From assembly GCA_036346205.1 (NCBI GenBank), contig JARFJB010001974.1, forward strand, positions 2,201,776 to 2,265,775: a DNA stretch of 64,000 nucleotides. The letters run 5' to 3'. Below the pieces are notes generated by a model, which was not told where the DNA came from, made no database searches, and saw only the letters and a program-made list of their open reading frames with translations. Every line of letters begins with the position of its first letter. The stretch's first letter is position 1. Positions 9,299 to 21,634 of the stretch are shown here, piece by piece. Source of the stretch: Vesta saturnalis (Eukaryota > Arthropoda > Insecta > Coleoptera > Lampyridae). Made by a program: the position numbers and the translations under genes.

Positions 9299-12200
9299 TT
9301 ATATCTTAGTGTACATATCAATATGTTTTAGATACTGAAAGGTGGTGAGTATATCATTCCTTTCACTTAGGTTACCTGTAATGTTTTGTTTTATATTATG
9401 TTTTCTTCTCATCGCTGCATGCTTTGGACACTCGCACATAATATGCCGTACTGACAAAAAAATGTGGCATTGGTCACACTGAGGTGGAAGCTCTCCCAAC
9501 AGTAGGTGCTGGTGCGTGATAGCAGTATGCCCAATGCGTAGGCGGTGCAACTTTACCATCTGTTGCCTGCTAAGTTTAGTTTGTGTGTAGGGCGTCATTA
9601 CAGAGGGCTTTATTTCTCTAAGTGAACTGTTTGTTTCATTCCATTGTTTTTGCCATTTAACTATCACCTTGCGTTTGACAGTACCAATAAAGTCAGTTTT
9701 TTGTTGTTGTAGTACATCCTGCTGTTCACAGTTTGCAGCTGTCCGTTCAGCTTTATCAGCTTGTTCGTTACCTACAATTCCAATGTGGCTTGGCACCCAA
9801 ACGATGGTAAGTGCATATCCTTCATATGCCAGATATTTAAATAGTGATTGGATTCGCTGTGTAATAGGGTTTGTTGCATATATTTGTTGTAAGCTTTCTA
9901 GTACACTCAGCGAATCGGAGGCAATAAGGTAGGCCTTTTTTCCTGTATTTATTGCGCAGTACAGTAGCGCTTGCCATAGGGCGTACTGCTCAGCATAGTA
10001 TATAGAAGCACTGCTAGCAAGTGTCCATGAATGGCAACCTTCTCCTACTACAATAGCACAACCTACACCTTTTTCCGTTTTGGACCCATCTGTGTAAATG
10101 ACTTGTCCAGGGGGAAATTCGCTCTGGATCTCAGCAAAGGCTTGGCGATATAGCTCAGGTGGGGTCCGTTCCTGGCCCAATGTACTTAATTGGATTATTA
10201 TTATTTTTGGAATTATCCATGGCGGGATTTCATTTGGACCTTCCGGTATGATTTCTGGCATCTGAATATCATTCCTCTCCAAGTACCCATAAAATCTTGT
10301 TCCAGAGGGCCTAGTTATCGTAGGTCTATTTTGGTACTGGTTTTCACTTCGAAAGAGAATTGAATTGTTTAGGTGCTCAGGGTGGGTCTTAACTCCAATC
10401 ATGTATGTAGCAGCAAGCTTTTTTCTGCGAATATCTAGGGGTTCCAATCCAGTTTCACAGTGTAAGCTTTGTATTGGACTGGTTGGAAATGCTCCAATAC
10501 AATACCGGATACCTGTATTGTGGATTCGATCTAAAGTTCGCAGCAGGCTTTTGCGTGCAGAGCTGTATACTATACAGCCATAGTCAATCCGAGAGAGTAC
10601 AAGTGCCCGATAAATTCGCATTAGGCTTATAGTATCTGCTCTCCATATGGTATGGGATAAGACCTTTATTAAATTCAAACGCTTTCGGCATTCTCTTTGT
10701 AGCGATAGTATGTGCTCTCGCCAAGTAAGTTTCCTATCAAATATAATTTCTAAGAATTTGATAGAGTCGACGATAATTGCGATAACGATAATTGTTCATG
10801 TGCAGCAGAGGGTCGTAGTGTGGAGTTCTGAGTCGGCAGAAATGGACACAGTGGGTTTTCTGTTCAGAGAACTAAAACCCTATGGATTCTGCATTTTGCA
10901 CAATTACATCGATTGCCCGTTGTAGCTTACGTACAATTTCGCCGATCGTTGTTCCGGAGTACATTATAGCGAGATCATCTACGTACAGACATTTAATTAT
11001 CGTTTCATCCGTGTCCAGCGCTATCTCATTTACGGCAAGTGCAAATAAGGTGCAGCTCAGCGTCGAGCCTTGCGGCACTCCATTTTCTAATAAGCGGGAT
11101 GTCGAGTAGCTGTTGCCAACTCGTACTCGGAAACTACGATTGTTTAAAAATGACCTTACAAAGAGCGGAAGCTTTCCTCTAAGCCCACATCTAGAGAGCT
11201 TTTGCAATATTCCGTACCTCCAAGTCATGTCATATGCACCTTTTATATCGAAGAAGACCGCCACCAAGTGCCTCCGGTCCCTGAAAGCAGCTTGGATGCA
11301 ATCCTCAAGAAGCACATGGTGATCTGTGGTGCATCTGTTTTTCCTGAAACCAACCTGATACGACACTAACACGTTATTCTTTTCCAGGTACCATTGTAGC
11401 CGGTTGTTGACCATCCTCTCGAGCAGTTTACCCATACAACTGGTAGGACTAATTGGACGATAGCTACTCGGGAGTAGAGGATCTTTATCCGGTTTTAATA
11501 CCGGTACTACAATTGCCCCTTTCCATTCGTCAGGGTAGATATTATTATCACACAGATCATTGAAGGTTGCTAATAGTGATTTTTTTATTTCAGGTGTTAG
11601 GTGCTTCAACATGTCATTCGAAATATCGTCTGGCCCAGCAGCTGTGGATCTTGTTTGACCTAAAGATTCATTCAATTCGCACATAGAGAAAGGCAAGTTG
11701 TAATCCAAGTCAACGCCTGTACTAAAATTTAGGTCAATTTCTCTATTTAACTTTGTACGTAGGAACCCATCATTATAATTTCCAGATCTACTAACACTCT
11801 CAAATTGTGAGGCTAGGGATTCTGCTATTTCAGTTGGGTTTTGAACTATGCGGCCGTCTTCTTCCTTAATACATGTAAGTGAATTTGCTTGATATCTTCC
11901 AGCTATAGCTTTCACTTTTTTCCAGGTACTCTTAATGCTTTCCTCAGATGTTATGGATGAGGTATACTGGTTCCAGCTGTTACGTTTACTTTCCAATACA
12001 ATTCGTCTCGCAGCTGCCCGTGCCTTCTTAAAGGCAATCAAATTTATTATCGTTGGTTGCCTTTTAAACACATTCAGTGCCTTTTTCCCACCGTCAATCG
12101 CTTGTTTCACCTGCACATTCCACCAGGGGACCGTACGCTTCAGCGGTTTAGTTCCTGCTTTGGGCATACTATCTGCTGCTGCTTGCACGATAGCATGAGT

Positions 12201-13064
12201 AATCGATTCAATACTAAGAGTATGGGGAACAACCAGGGATTTGATAAACTTATGCCAGTCAGCCCTGGCCGTGATCCACCTCTCAGCAACGTATCTCTCC
12301 ACTTGAAGTTGCTCAGTTTCTACCAAGATCGGGAAATGATCGCTATTGTACAGGTCATCAATGACTCTCCATTTGAGATGAGGTACAAGGTCACTTGTGG
12401 CGATCGTTAGATCTATTGCTGAAAAGGTGTTCGCTATTGTATTAAGATGTGTATCTAAATCCGTGTTCATTAATACAATGTCATCCCTTTCCAGCCAGCG
12501 CTCGATAGTTCGCCCTTTTGCGTCGGTTTTTTGAGAGCCCCACAGGGTATTATGGGCGTTAAAATCCCCCATAATGATAGCTGGAGGGGGGAGCTGTTCA
12601 ACAATGTGTTCCAGATCCACAATGTCCCAGTTGCCATCAGGAAGGTAAATGCTACATACAGACAACTTCATAGGTGTACTCATTTTAATAGCCACTGCCT
12701 GAATATGAGTGTCTAATATCAGCTGTTCACATTGTACACCATTTCTGGTAATCACAGCAACACCACCTGAAGCTCTTTGCCGTTGGACAAAGTCATTGCG
12801 AATAATATCATATCCTCGGAGAGAATATGCCTGATTAACTTTGAGGTGTGTTTCCTGAAGGCATACACACATGGGATTCAGTTCTTGAAAGAGCATTTTC
12901 AAGTCTGTGTATCGTTTCACGAGACCTCTACAATTCCATTGGAGAATGCAGTTTTTGGACGCGAATGTTATAAATATCTTAAAAATTACGAAAGTATAAC
13001 ATAGAAAATGCTCAAGGACAAATAAATAAAATTTTATATAAATAGATACTATGCACATACACAA
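9299..13064 (-). pseudogene. I-group LINE ORF2: endonuclease, reverse transcriptase, RNase H
   Basis: Two long frames cover it: 13064-10872 and 10678-9299. The endonuclease begins with ILQWNCRGL and contains LQETHL, MGDFNAHN and NSDHFPIL. The RT contains SYRPISP, FFDIKGAYD, GVPQGSTLS and the catalytic box CLYVDDLAIMY. After RT, a full RNase H domain keeps all catalytic residues: Asp in YTDGSKT, Glu in AEQYAL, Asp in ASDSLS, and His/Asp in PSHIGIVGNEQADK. A C-terminal knuckle has CDQC, His and Cys spaced CX2CX7HX4C. The link between the two frames (10679-10871) has an in-frame TAG just after NAESIGF and one frameshift. The start of 13064 is uncertain; homology begins about 38 codons downstream of the first ATG. 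Confidence 0.9.
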
Positions 13065-13136
13065 ACATAAATATCACATAAAAGGTTATAATTTAATATA
13101 AAATATCACAGATAATATCACAGTCGTGTAAGATGA

Positions 13137-13694
13137 CTAGTCATTGGACTCATTAGTAGCCCGTTGGCTGCTAGAGCCCTTAGGTTTACCCTTAGGCCAC
13201 CCTTTCTTATTTTTCGGATTTTTTGCCTCATTCAGGGTACTATCATCTACGGATGTAATGCTCGAATCCGTTGATGGGGTTCTTGTTAGGAGGGTTTTTC
13301 TCTTCGCGCCTCTGGACTCGTCCTCCATTTGCATCTGATCTACGTTGCTGAGTGTTGAGGTAGTAGCCTCATGAGATGAAGACGGGACTAAGAATGTTTT
13401 TTCCATGTTCGGCTGAGAGGAAATTTGTAGGAGGGGAGTAATCGCTCCTACTAAAAGAGGTAGCAGTTCTTTTGCTAGAGCAGGGACATCAATTCTGGAC
13501 TGGTTATCCTGAGTGGAAGTAATAGCTTTGGCATAACTAATACCTGCTGTAGGCGTCGTAATAATAATTTTCTTTTTAGCTTCCATGTAACTTATGTTCT
13601 CTCTTGCTCGGAGCTCTTGTATTGCATTTTCTTTCTTATACACAGGGCAGCTCAGAGCTCTAGCAGAGTGAGCGCCACCACAATTCACACACAC
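13137..13694 (-). CDS. I-group LINE ORF1 (gag-like), C-terminal part only
   Basis: The frame gives 185 aa, truncated at its N-terminus by the 5' end of the insertion. It starts within a zinc knuckle (CVNCGGAH, then six residues and Cys: CX2CX3HX6C), followed by CPVYKKENAI and an EAKKKI block typical of I-group ORF1 proteins. The rest is Ser/Thr-rich and ends in a Lys/Pro-rich tail (KKGWPKGKPKG). No lesions are visible in the retained part. It ends 72 nt before the first ATG of the ORF2 frame. The role would be RNA binding in the retrotransposition complex. Confidence 0.8.
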   Translation of the reverse strand: MCVNCGGAHSARALSCPVYKKENAIQELRARENISYMEAKKKIIITTPTAGISYAKAITSTQDNQSRIDVPALAKELLPLLVGAITPLLQISSQPNMEKTFLVPSSSHEATTSTLSNVDQMQMEDESRGAKRKTLLTRTPSTDSSITSVDDSTLNEAKNPKNKKGWPKGKPKGSSSQRATNESND

Positions 13695-13706
13695 TATTGG
13701 TTGTAA

Positions 13707-14581
13707 TTGGATATCTTATCTGAAGAGGTTCATTGTTATGGATGTAAAAAGGAATACCATTATGGGTGTTCTATATCTGAAAACACATATAGAGGAAAAT
13801 CACGAACAGGCAAGCAATCGTGGAGATGCTCAGAATGTCGTGCCATTAAAAAAATTTCAGGATCAGCATCCGAAGTAGTTGAAGCTGCGAAAGAAATTGA
13901 AGGCGCTGTTGCTGTAGAGGAATCTCAATGACTTAAAATGATTTAAAAGCAAAAATTGACCAAATGTTAATTTCCATGCAGTTTATGTCGGATAAGTTCG
14001 ATAAGATGACATCACGTTTCGAGTTGAGCATAAAGGAATGTCAGGAAATGAAAGAAGAAATTAAATCATTAAAAAGGACCATAGAACAAAAAGACGTGCA
14101 AATTTTACAATTAAATGTACGTATTAATAAGCTAGAACAACATACTTAAAGGAAATTTGTCGAAATTCATGGTATTGATCAAGTTGATAATGTTACCCCG
14201 CAAGAACAGTTTAAAAGAATTGCTACGGACATTGGATGTGATGTAATAGAACCTAAAAGTGTAACCCGCATATCTTTAAAAAACACGTCTTTTCTAATAG
14301 CAAAGATGCCGTTAGAGAATTTTAAAAAAGAATTCATGCTAAAAGGCAAGAACTGGTGGCGCAGCTTACCAGAAGGCGAAAAGAAAGCAAAAAAAAATTA
14401 CTTTAATGAACATCTCACAGTAGAAAACCGATTAGTACTGAAAGAAGCTAAACAACGTGCAATAATTTATAATTATAAGTATGTGTGGATTAAAAATGGA
14501 CGTATATTAACGCGAAAAGACGATAAATAAAAAGTGATAAATATTATGACAATGGCAGATGTACAAAAATTCATAAACTAA
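13707..14581 (+). pseudogene. Broken LINE ORF1 (zinc finger, coiled coil, CTD)
   Basis: Recognisable blocks in order: CYGCKKEYHYGC and WRCSEC (second half of the PHD-like finger), an acidic segment, a coiled coil at 13964-14149, the block RKFVEIHGI at about 14155, KGKNWWRSL at about 14345, YFNEHLTVENR at about 14400 and WIKNGRILTRK at about 14490. Stops interrupt it at 13929-13931, in the short gap before 13964, at 14147-14149 and at 14528-14530. The N-terminal Cys pair (MKCGHC in the paralogue) is missing because the 5' end is truncated. Confidence 0.82.
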
Positions 14582-14788
14582 GTCGATAATGATTTTATTA
14601 ATTTCTCGTGAATTTTCAGGAAACAATTTTATTTTAAGTTAGTATTTTTATTTTGCAAAGTGTAAAAGTGCATAATAATTTTTATCATTACATACACAAA
14701 CATACAGTTATCGGGAGTTTTAAACGTAACAATAATAACAGAATAGACTATAATTTATTTATTTAAGAATATTTTTACTTTTAACGTT
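14582..14788 (+). other. Spacer between ORF1 and ORF2 of the interrupted LINE
   Basis: About 200 bp of AT-rich non-coding sequence. The equivalent gap in the 2488-6338 element is 110 bp. Nothing else is recognised. Confidence 0.5.
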
Positions 14789-15279
14789 ATGGATTTAATC
14801 ATAAATGACAATTCAAGTGATCACATAAAATTTAAAACGTGTGACAATATAAAGGACTGGAATTTCTTCTGTGGTAATATAGGTACAGGATCATCTAGTG
14901 TAAATATATTTCATGTAAATATAAGGTCTCTAAAAAAGTACTGGAGTGAATTACAAATAATATTCCATATGACTAATTTTGATCTAATCCTACTTTCTGA
15001 AATTAATGTGACCGATGAAATAGATAGTTTTAATCTAATTAATTATAAACGTGTATATAAAACGCGCATAAATAAGAAAGGAGGAGGACTTTTAATTTTC
15101 TATAAAAATAATATTGAATTTCATTCAAATGACGTTGATTTAGAAAGTTGTGAATGCATAAAAGGAATTAGTATTCCGAGCATCAAATTAGAACTTATTT
15201 TAATATTTGTTTACCGTCCACCACATCTAAAAATTCCAAATTTCTTGGAAGATTTAGAAATGTTAATAAATAACATCAA
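14789..15279 (+). pseudogene. LINE ORF2, endonuclease N-terminal half (left of nested insertion)
   Basis: The frame opens with an ATG and holds FHVNIRSLKKY (Asn), LLSEINV (Glu), KKGGGLLIFY and FVYRPPHLK. It runs without lesions up to the target-site duplication at 15269-15279. It continues in register at 18368 after the inserted element. Confidence 0.88.
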
Positions 15280-18200
15280 ACAGCGGATCAGCTCTATGGG
15301 GCGGACCACTTTCCCATAATTGTAACCGTCGATGGGCCTAAGATGGGAAATTGCCCATTTCCTAAGAGGTGTATTACGAGTAAGGCAGACTGGGCTCTAT
15401 ACAAACAATCTCTTGTTCTCCCAAGTGCAACACAATCAATTGAAGACGATATATGTCTATTAGTATCTTCCATCCTAAACGCAGCCGCTACATCTGTACC
15501 ACAAAGTAGTGGAAACGCCCCTAAGCATGGAGTTCCTTGGTGGAACAGCGAAGTTAAATTTGCCATTAGAGAAAAGAAGCAAGCTTTTAACCAATTTCGA
15601 AACACCCTACTCAAGCCAATCTGATTAAGTTCAAACAATTGAGATCTAAGTCACGACGCATAATCTTACATCACAAAAGGAAGTGTTGGAATCAATATGT
15701 TAACTCTCTCACGTCCACATCACCAGCCTCTGAAGTATGGAAAAAGATTAAAGCCGTAACCGGATCAGGGCAATTTACAACCATCAAGCAACTGCTCGTC
15801 GATAATACATCAATTATTGCACCTTCTGACATGGCAGAAGCTATGGCAGACCAGTTCGAGGCTGCCAGCAGTTCCAAGAACTATGAAGAATCCTTCATAC
15901 GGAATAAAAAACATACTGAACTAAAACCAGACTTTTCAACTGACCTGCCCTTACACTACAATACACCATTTTCGATAAATGAGCTAAATCTTGCACTGAA
16001 AGGCCTAAGATCATCAGCGGCTGGAACAGATAACGTAAACTATGAATTTCTGAAACATCTAAATTTACCACTTAAGACATATCTATTAAACATGTATAAT
16101 TTGATATGGGCCACTGGATTTTACCCACATGCCTGGAGAGAAGCCACAATCATCCCGATTCTAAAAGAACACAAGGATCCGGCAAATCCTAATAGCTACA
16201 GACCTATTAGTCTAACGTGCTGCTTAAGCAAGGTTCTAGAAAGAATGGTTAACTACAGATTAGTGTATGTCCTGGAAAGTCAAAGTCTGCTTAATACAAA
16301 CCAATACGGCTTTCGTAGGGGAAGATCTACCGTAGACTGTCTAGTACAACTAGAAAATAGTATACAAGACAATTTTAAGGAAAGAGGCCGCCTAGTAGCT
16401 GTATTCTTTGATCTACAAAAGGCGTTTGACATGACCTGGAGGACCGGCATAATAAAAAAATTACACAACTGGGGTATACGTGGCAATCTCCCAAACTTTA
16501 TTCAATCTTTCCTTTCCGATCGGACATTTCGTGTGAGAATCGCTAACACGTTTTCGACACTACGAAGACTAGAAAACGGCGATCCACAAGGGTCTACCTT
16601 AAGTGTGACACTGTTTTCAATTGCAATAAATGACATCACATCAAATCTACCGGAAGAAATAGAGAGATGTATTTATGTGGATGATCTATGCATATACGCC
16701 AAATCAAACAATACGTCACAAATCAATTCGATCTTACAAGAAAGTATAAATATAGTCCTAAGGAACGCCGAACAGGTGGGATTCAAATTCTCACAGGAAA
16801 AAACACACTGTGTCTATTTTTGCAGGCTAAGACGTCCATACGCGGAACCAAAACTGTACATCGACCAAACCATCATTAAATGCTTACCAAAATTAAATTC
16901 TTAGGACTCATCTTTGATTCTCAGCTAAGATGGCGATATCATATCGATGAACTTGTAGTAAAATGCCGCCGAATCCTAAATATATCACGCTGTTTAGCTG
17001 GTATAAAATGGGGGGCGGACAGAGATGTTCTCATAAAGTTTACAAATCCTAATACTCTCCCGAATTGATTATGGATCCGTAGTATATGCATCCGCAAGGA
17101 AAAGCGTCCTAAAGAAAGCTGATGTTGTTCACCACCTGGGATTAAGGTACTGCATAGGAGCATTCCACACAAGCCCTAATGAGAGCTTGTACGTGGAGTC
17201 AGTTCCCTCTCTCTACAAAAGAAGGGAACAACTACTATTAAACTACCTGGCAAGAATAAAATCACGCCCACAACACCCCGTTAATAATATAGTATTTCAT
17301 AGGAGGAACTCGTATGAAAATAGCCCCACCATTACCCGACCAATGAGAATTCGAGGAGAAGAAGCTCTAAACAAGTACCGATTCAAAATTCCTAAAATCC
17401 TGCAACCGGAACTTAGAGAGATAGCGCCTTGGACTATACGCCTCCCTATTTTGCTAAAAATCGATATCTTTACAACTTCCTATAGAAGCTGCAGCATTTA
17501 TGTAAAGGGTTCCAAAACCAAGACAGGTACAGGCAGTGCAATCGTGGTAGATAACATATCACACAGCTGGTCTTTGCCAAAATCGAGCTCATTATCTATG
17601 TCAGAGTTATATTCATTTCATCAAGCTCTGTTGTATTGCTCTATGAGCCGCGAATCATCAAGTTACTATATAATAACTAACTCTAACACCTTGGCAAATA
17701 GTATAATGAATAGATTTACAACAGACCCAATGACACAACTGATACTCTGCATGCTACAAGATCTGTTTAATGCCTCAAAGGACATTAGCGTCCTGTCAAT
17801 AACCAGCCGCAAAGAAGTTGACAACTTGCAAATAGCCGAAACCGCAGCATGCGAAGCCGCCAGCAAAGCACCTGAAGTAGAGTTATACACCGTTGAGGAT
17901 GTTACTAAACAAGTATCGCAACTTGTAGCTAAAGCTTGGCAACATGAATGGGACATTATTTAATTTTCTGAAACGCATAAAACCAGTAATAAATAGCGGG
18001 AGAAACCCAACCCACCTCCCTAGAGATGAACAAGTGAGGCTCAGTAGACTGCGCATAGGTCACACCGCTCTCACGTCCTCTCACTATCTAACTGGAAATG
18101 AGCAACCCAAATGTGAAACATGTGACACTATCCTAACGGTAGAACATATTCTAACTGAATGCTCACTCTATCGAATTGAACGACACAGAAACAAATTAGG

Positions 18201-18367
18201 AAAAAATCTACAAAGCATCCTTCAAAATGAGCTCGCGGAAGAATCAAAATTAATCAAGTTTCTGAAAGATACACAATTATTTAATAAAATATAGTGCAGG
18301 GCAGATTATAAATTGACATATGGCGCTAATGACCTTGAAGTCGACGCGCTTAATTACAAAAAAAAAA
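15280..18367 (+). mobile_element. Nested I-group LINE, 5'-truncated, with target-site duplication
   Basis: Host sequence AATAACATCAA (15269-15279) is repeated at 18368-18378 directly after a run of A residues. That is an 11-bp duplication, or 12 with one more A. Between them lies an I-group ORF2 from the end of the endonuclease to the stop, then a short 3' UTR and poly(A). This is target-primed insertion into ORF2 of the CR1/L2-like element. Confidence 0.93.
15294..18294 (+). pseudogene. I-group LINE ORF2 fragment: RT with intact YVDD, decayed RNase H
   Basis: It starts at the last endonuclease motif (reading DHFPIIV across frames). The linker (GVPWWNSEVK) is at 15343-15624. After a frameshift near 15625, one frame (15639-16904) carries the full RT: SYRPISLTC, FFDLQKAFD, GDPQGSTLS and CIYVDDLCIY. 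Two more frameshifts (near 16885 and 17060) lead through the connection to the RNase H region at about 17490-17850. There the first Asp is Lys (YVKGSK), the third carboxylate is Asn (TNSN) and the His/Asp end is SRKEVDN; only the Glu of MSELYS remains. The last frame (17944-18294) has the CCHC knuckle CETC, His, Cys. Confidence 0.87.
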
Positions 18368-20526
18368 AATAACATCAAGGAACATAACATAGTACTAATA
18401 GGAGATGTAAATTTAAATTTACAAGATTCAAAAAATAGCGTAATTTGTGATTATGAAATGCTACTTTACTCCAATGGACTTACGAATGCAGTTAATGATG
18501 TAACTAGGGAAGAAATAAGAGAAGGAGTGTTAACAAAATCGTTGATAGATCATATTTTTATAAAAACCCGAAATAAAGACATATACTCTGCCGTAATAAG
18601 ACACAAACTATCAGACCATTATCCAATATGTGTTACCATAAATAATGGCAATAAGAAACCGGCATATTAATGTAAAAAGATTCGACGAGTACAAAATAAA
18701 TAAATTAATAATAGAAAAAGACTGGGAAAACGTCATTGATTTTGACGTTAACCAATTTGTAAGCAACATAATAACTAACATGCACGAAATTTATAATAAG
18801 AGTACGAGGAATATAAGCTTAAGAAATCAAAATAGGAAAAACAGACGCAATGACAAGGAATGGATTACCGAGGAATTGTATAGTAAAATGAAGGAGAGGG
18901 ACAAATTATTCAAGAAATGGAAATCAAACACGAATAATATGGAGTACAGAGAAACAAATTTCGAAATAAGTTAAACAATGAAATAAGAAACAAGAAAACA
19001 GAACACATCAATATGAAATTTGAAAAAGTAAAGCGGGACCCACAAAAAATTTGGAATGTAATCAACAACATAGTTTATAGGAAACGCAACAAAAACATAG
19101 ATGACAATATTATACATAATGTAGGAAAAACAAGAAGCATACAGTGTGTTGTAGAAGAATTTGCGAAAAACTTTATTGCTCAAATAGACAGTTTAAGAGA
19201 ACGATGCCAGCATGTCGTAAATCTAAACGTAGATACAAAAGAACCAAACTGCTCCTTTTACATACCGAAATGCACACAAAGACAAATAGAGCAGATAATA
19301 AAAATGTTAAAAACTAATAAAGCCCCTGGAATAGATGAGATAAGACCAATGGATATAAAAAATAACGCAGAATTATTTAGCAAGTTAATATCACACTTAA
19401 TAAATCAATCACTACGAACTGGAACATTCCCTAGTGAATTTAAGATCGCGGTCACTAGGCCAATATATAAAAAAGGAAATGCATCAGATATAAACAACTA
19501 CAGGCCAATATGCATATTACCTGTGATTGAAAAAGTAATAGAAGTATATATTGTACGACATTTAAAAAAATATCTGACTGATAACAAAATTATTAATAAC
19601 AATCAGTATGGCTTCCAAACAGGCAAAAGTACAGAACAGCTACTGAGTAAATTTAACGACTATATCAACACCAATCTTGATAAAGGAAACTATGTAGTAG
19701 CAGTTTTTATAGATTTCAGCAAAGCGTTCGACACAGTCGACCACAGAATACTGCTCAAGTGTTTACAGAAGAATGGCGTCACTGGAAAAGAACTAAAATG
19801 GTTTACTGATTACTTGAAAAACAGACAATTTTCAGTGAAAGTGACCAATGTGTATTTAGGACCTATTCTTTTTTTAATTTATGTCAACGAGATATTCAAC
19901 GTTACAAAAAACAGTACGATACTAATGTATGCAGATGACGCGGTAGTATTATATAGTCACAAAAACCCGGAAATATGTCAGTTAATTATGCAAGATGATA
20001 TAAACAGAATACTTAATTGGACTCACGGTAGAAGTCTATATGTCAATAATTGTAAAACTGTGTGCATGTTATTTAAAACCCCACATATGTATGTCACATT
20101 CACTACATATAAAGCTCCATAATTGTAATTGTTTAATGACCAATACGCAATGTAAATGTGCAGTCATTAAACAAGTTTTCAACACAATGTACTTGGGAAT
20201 ACAAATAGACTCAAACTTAAAATATAATAGACATGCAGAAATAATTTTTAACAGACTGAAAAGAGTAACAGGTTGTATGTATGTACTGAAAGTTTTATAA
20301 CATGATAGATCATTATGATAATGAACAATACAAAGTAGTTGTGAGTCACTCATACACTACACGAAATCAAAAGTATGTAATACCACATTTCTATAACAAA
20401 TACGGAGAACGAACACTAAAATGCGTTATACCCAAATTGTATAATGATAATAATATTACTGTAAATATCCAAACAAAAAGTATATTTATAAAGAACCTAA
20501 GAATTTGGTTAAGAAATTGTAATTAG
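18368..20526 (+). pseudogene. LINE ORF2, remainder of endonuclease, RT and C-terminus
   Basis: The frame 18368-18670 resumes the endonuclease (VLIGDVNLN, then SDHYPICV). A frameshift leads to the basic linker (18645-18974) and another to the RT (19013-20122). The RT shows KAPGIDEI, NNYRPICILP, FIDFSKAFDTVDH and the catalytic MYADDAVVLY. A small deletion at about 19850 joins VTNVY to LGPILF and removes the GVPQGS-like motif. Post-RT sequence follows in another frame (20185-20300). A deletion of roughly 80 codons at 20300 precedes the C-terminal frame 20302-20526 (FYNKYGERT). Confidence 0.87.
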
Positions 20527-20667
20527 ATTTAAGATTAGACCTTTATATATATTTCACAACAATATGTTTATGAATGTTTTATTGATTGTGATTGCACTAA
20601 CCATATAACGCCCATTACAGCACAACTTAACTATGTACCAAATAACACTATGTATATGTTTAAGAAC

Positions 20668-20702
20668 GGCACCTACCGATAAGTTAATGACTTAGTAGGA
20701 CC
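20668..20702 (+). other. LINE 3'-end hairpin 6
   Basis: Arms CCTAC / GTAGG and AAGT / ACTT enclose a TAATG loop; the outer GGC faces ACC. It lies about 43 nt before the tail, with (AAATA)n between them. Confidence 0.78.
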
Positions 20703-20744
20703 GTATACTGGATGTATTTAATAAACAAATAAATAAATAAATAA

Positions 20745-21031
20745 ATTACTATTACTATTACTATTACTATTACTATTACTATTACTATTACTATTACTAT
20801 TACTATTACTATTACTATTACTATTACTATTACTATTACTATTACTATTACTATTACTATTACTATTACTATTACTATTACTATTACTATTACTATTACT
20901 ATTACTATTACTATTACTATTACTATTACTATTACTATTACTACTACTATTACTATTACTATTACTATTACTATTACTATTACTATTACTATTACTATTA
21001 CTATTACTATTACTATTACTATTACTATTAC
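20745..21031 (+). repeat. (ATTACT)n 3' tail, about 48 units
   Basis: An array with a single C-for-T substitution near 20943. It directly follows (AAATA)n. Confidence 0.95.
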
Positions 21032-21634
21032 AATTCATATAAATTACTTAATAGACTTAGATAAATACATAAAATAGTAATTTACTTTTATTCAAGCAAT
21101 TTATTGGAAAATGTGTTTGTTTAGATAAGATATAATTTCATTGTTATAGAAAGTTACGTTTATTTCGAATTTGTCAATTTAATCATTAGCTTAAAACATT
21201 TAGCAGATTGTATTTTATTAAGTTTACTAAATAATTAATTTGCAATTTCAAAGATGCATGTTTTGTTTATTATTATTAAAAAAAAACATTGCTTTTTAAA
21301 TTTGCTCTAGTTTAGTTTTTAATGAAACAAAATTAATTTATCAAAATGTAGTTAAATTAATACTTTGAATAAATGAAAATATATTGGTACGAACTTATGA
21401 TAACAATTAACATTAAATTTAAAAGATTTCATACATTGGTGAATAATTAATTTTACTTAACATAATACAATATTTTTTATACACATATAATAATTAATAA
21501 TTAGATAAAAACTATAAAATGCTAAAATGCTTAGAATTGATTTTACATAAATTGAAAAATTTTGTTATACCAGCGTCAAAGATGTTTTGATGTAAACTAA
21601 TGATTTTATATTTGATAAAACTGTAAAAATATAG

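Larger units (their letters stand above)
9160..13694 (-). mobile_element. I-group LINE (RNase H-containing), 5'-truncated in ORF1
   Basis: Read on the - strand, the element has the C-terminal part of ORF1, ORF2 with endonuclease, RT, RNase H and a CCHC knuckle, a 140-bp 3' UTR and a poly(A) tail (T-run 9158-9168 on the + strand). It sits exactly between the tail of the 8378-9159 element and the truncated start of the next LINE. ACTATT occurs on both sides (about 9152 and 13692) and may be a short target-site duplication, although the left copy is part of the hexamer tail. Confidence 0.85.
13695..21031 (+). mobile_element. CR1/L2-like LINE, nearly complete, split by a nested I-group LINE
   Basis: It contains a broken ORF1 (13707-14581), a broken ORF2 (14789-20526), hairpin 20668-20702 and a 287-bp tail. 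Its 5' end lies at the edge of the reverse I-group element; the first zinc-finger cysteines are missing. The inserted element at 15280-18367 separates the two halves of the endonuclease. Without it, the element would be about 4.25 kb, about 400 bp longer than the deleted relative at 2488-6338. Confidence 0.85.

Noticed and set aside
11113..12716. Several + strand frames of 60-117 codons between 9669 and 13338
   Set aside because: They lie opposite the I-group ORF2 and ORF1, which have clear conserved motifs on the - strand.
18330..18345. A further TGACCTTGA site
   Set aside because: It is part of the conserved 3' block of the I-group LINE and is not connected with the array at 41-55 kb.
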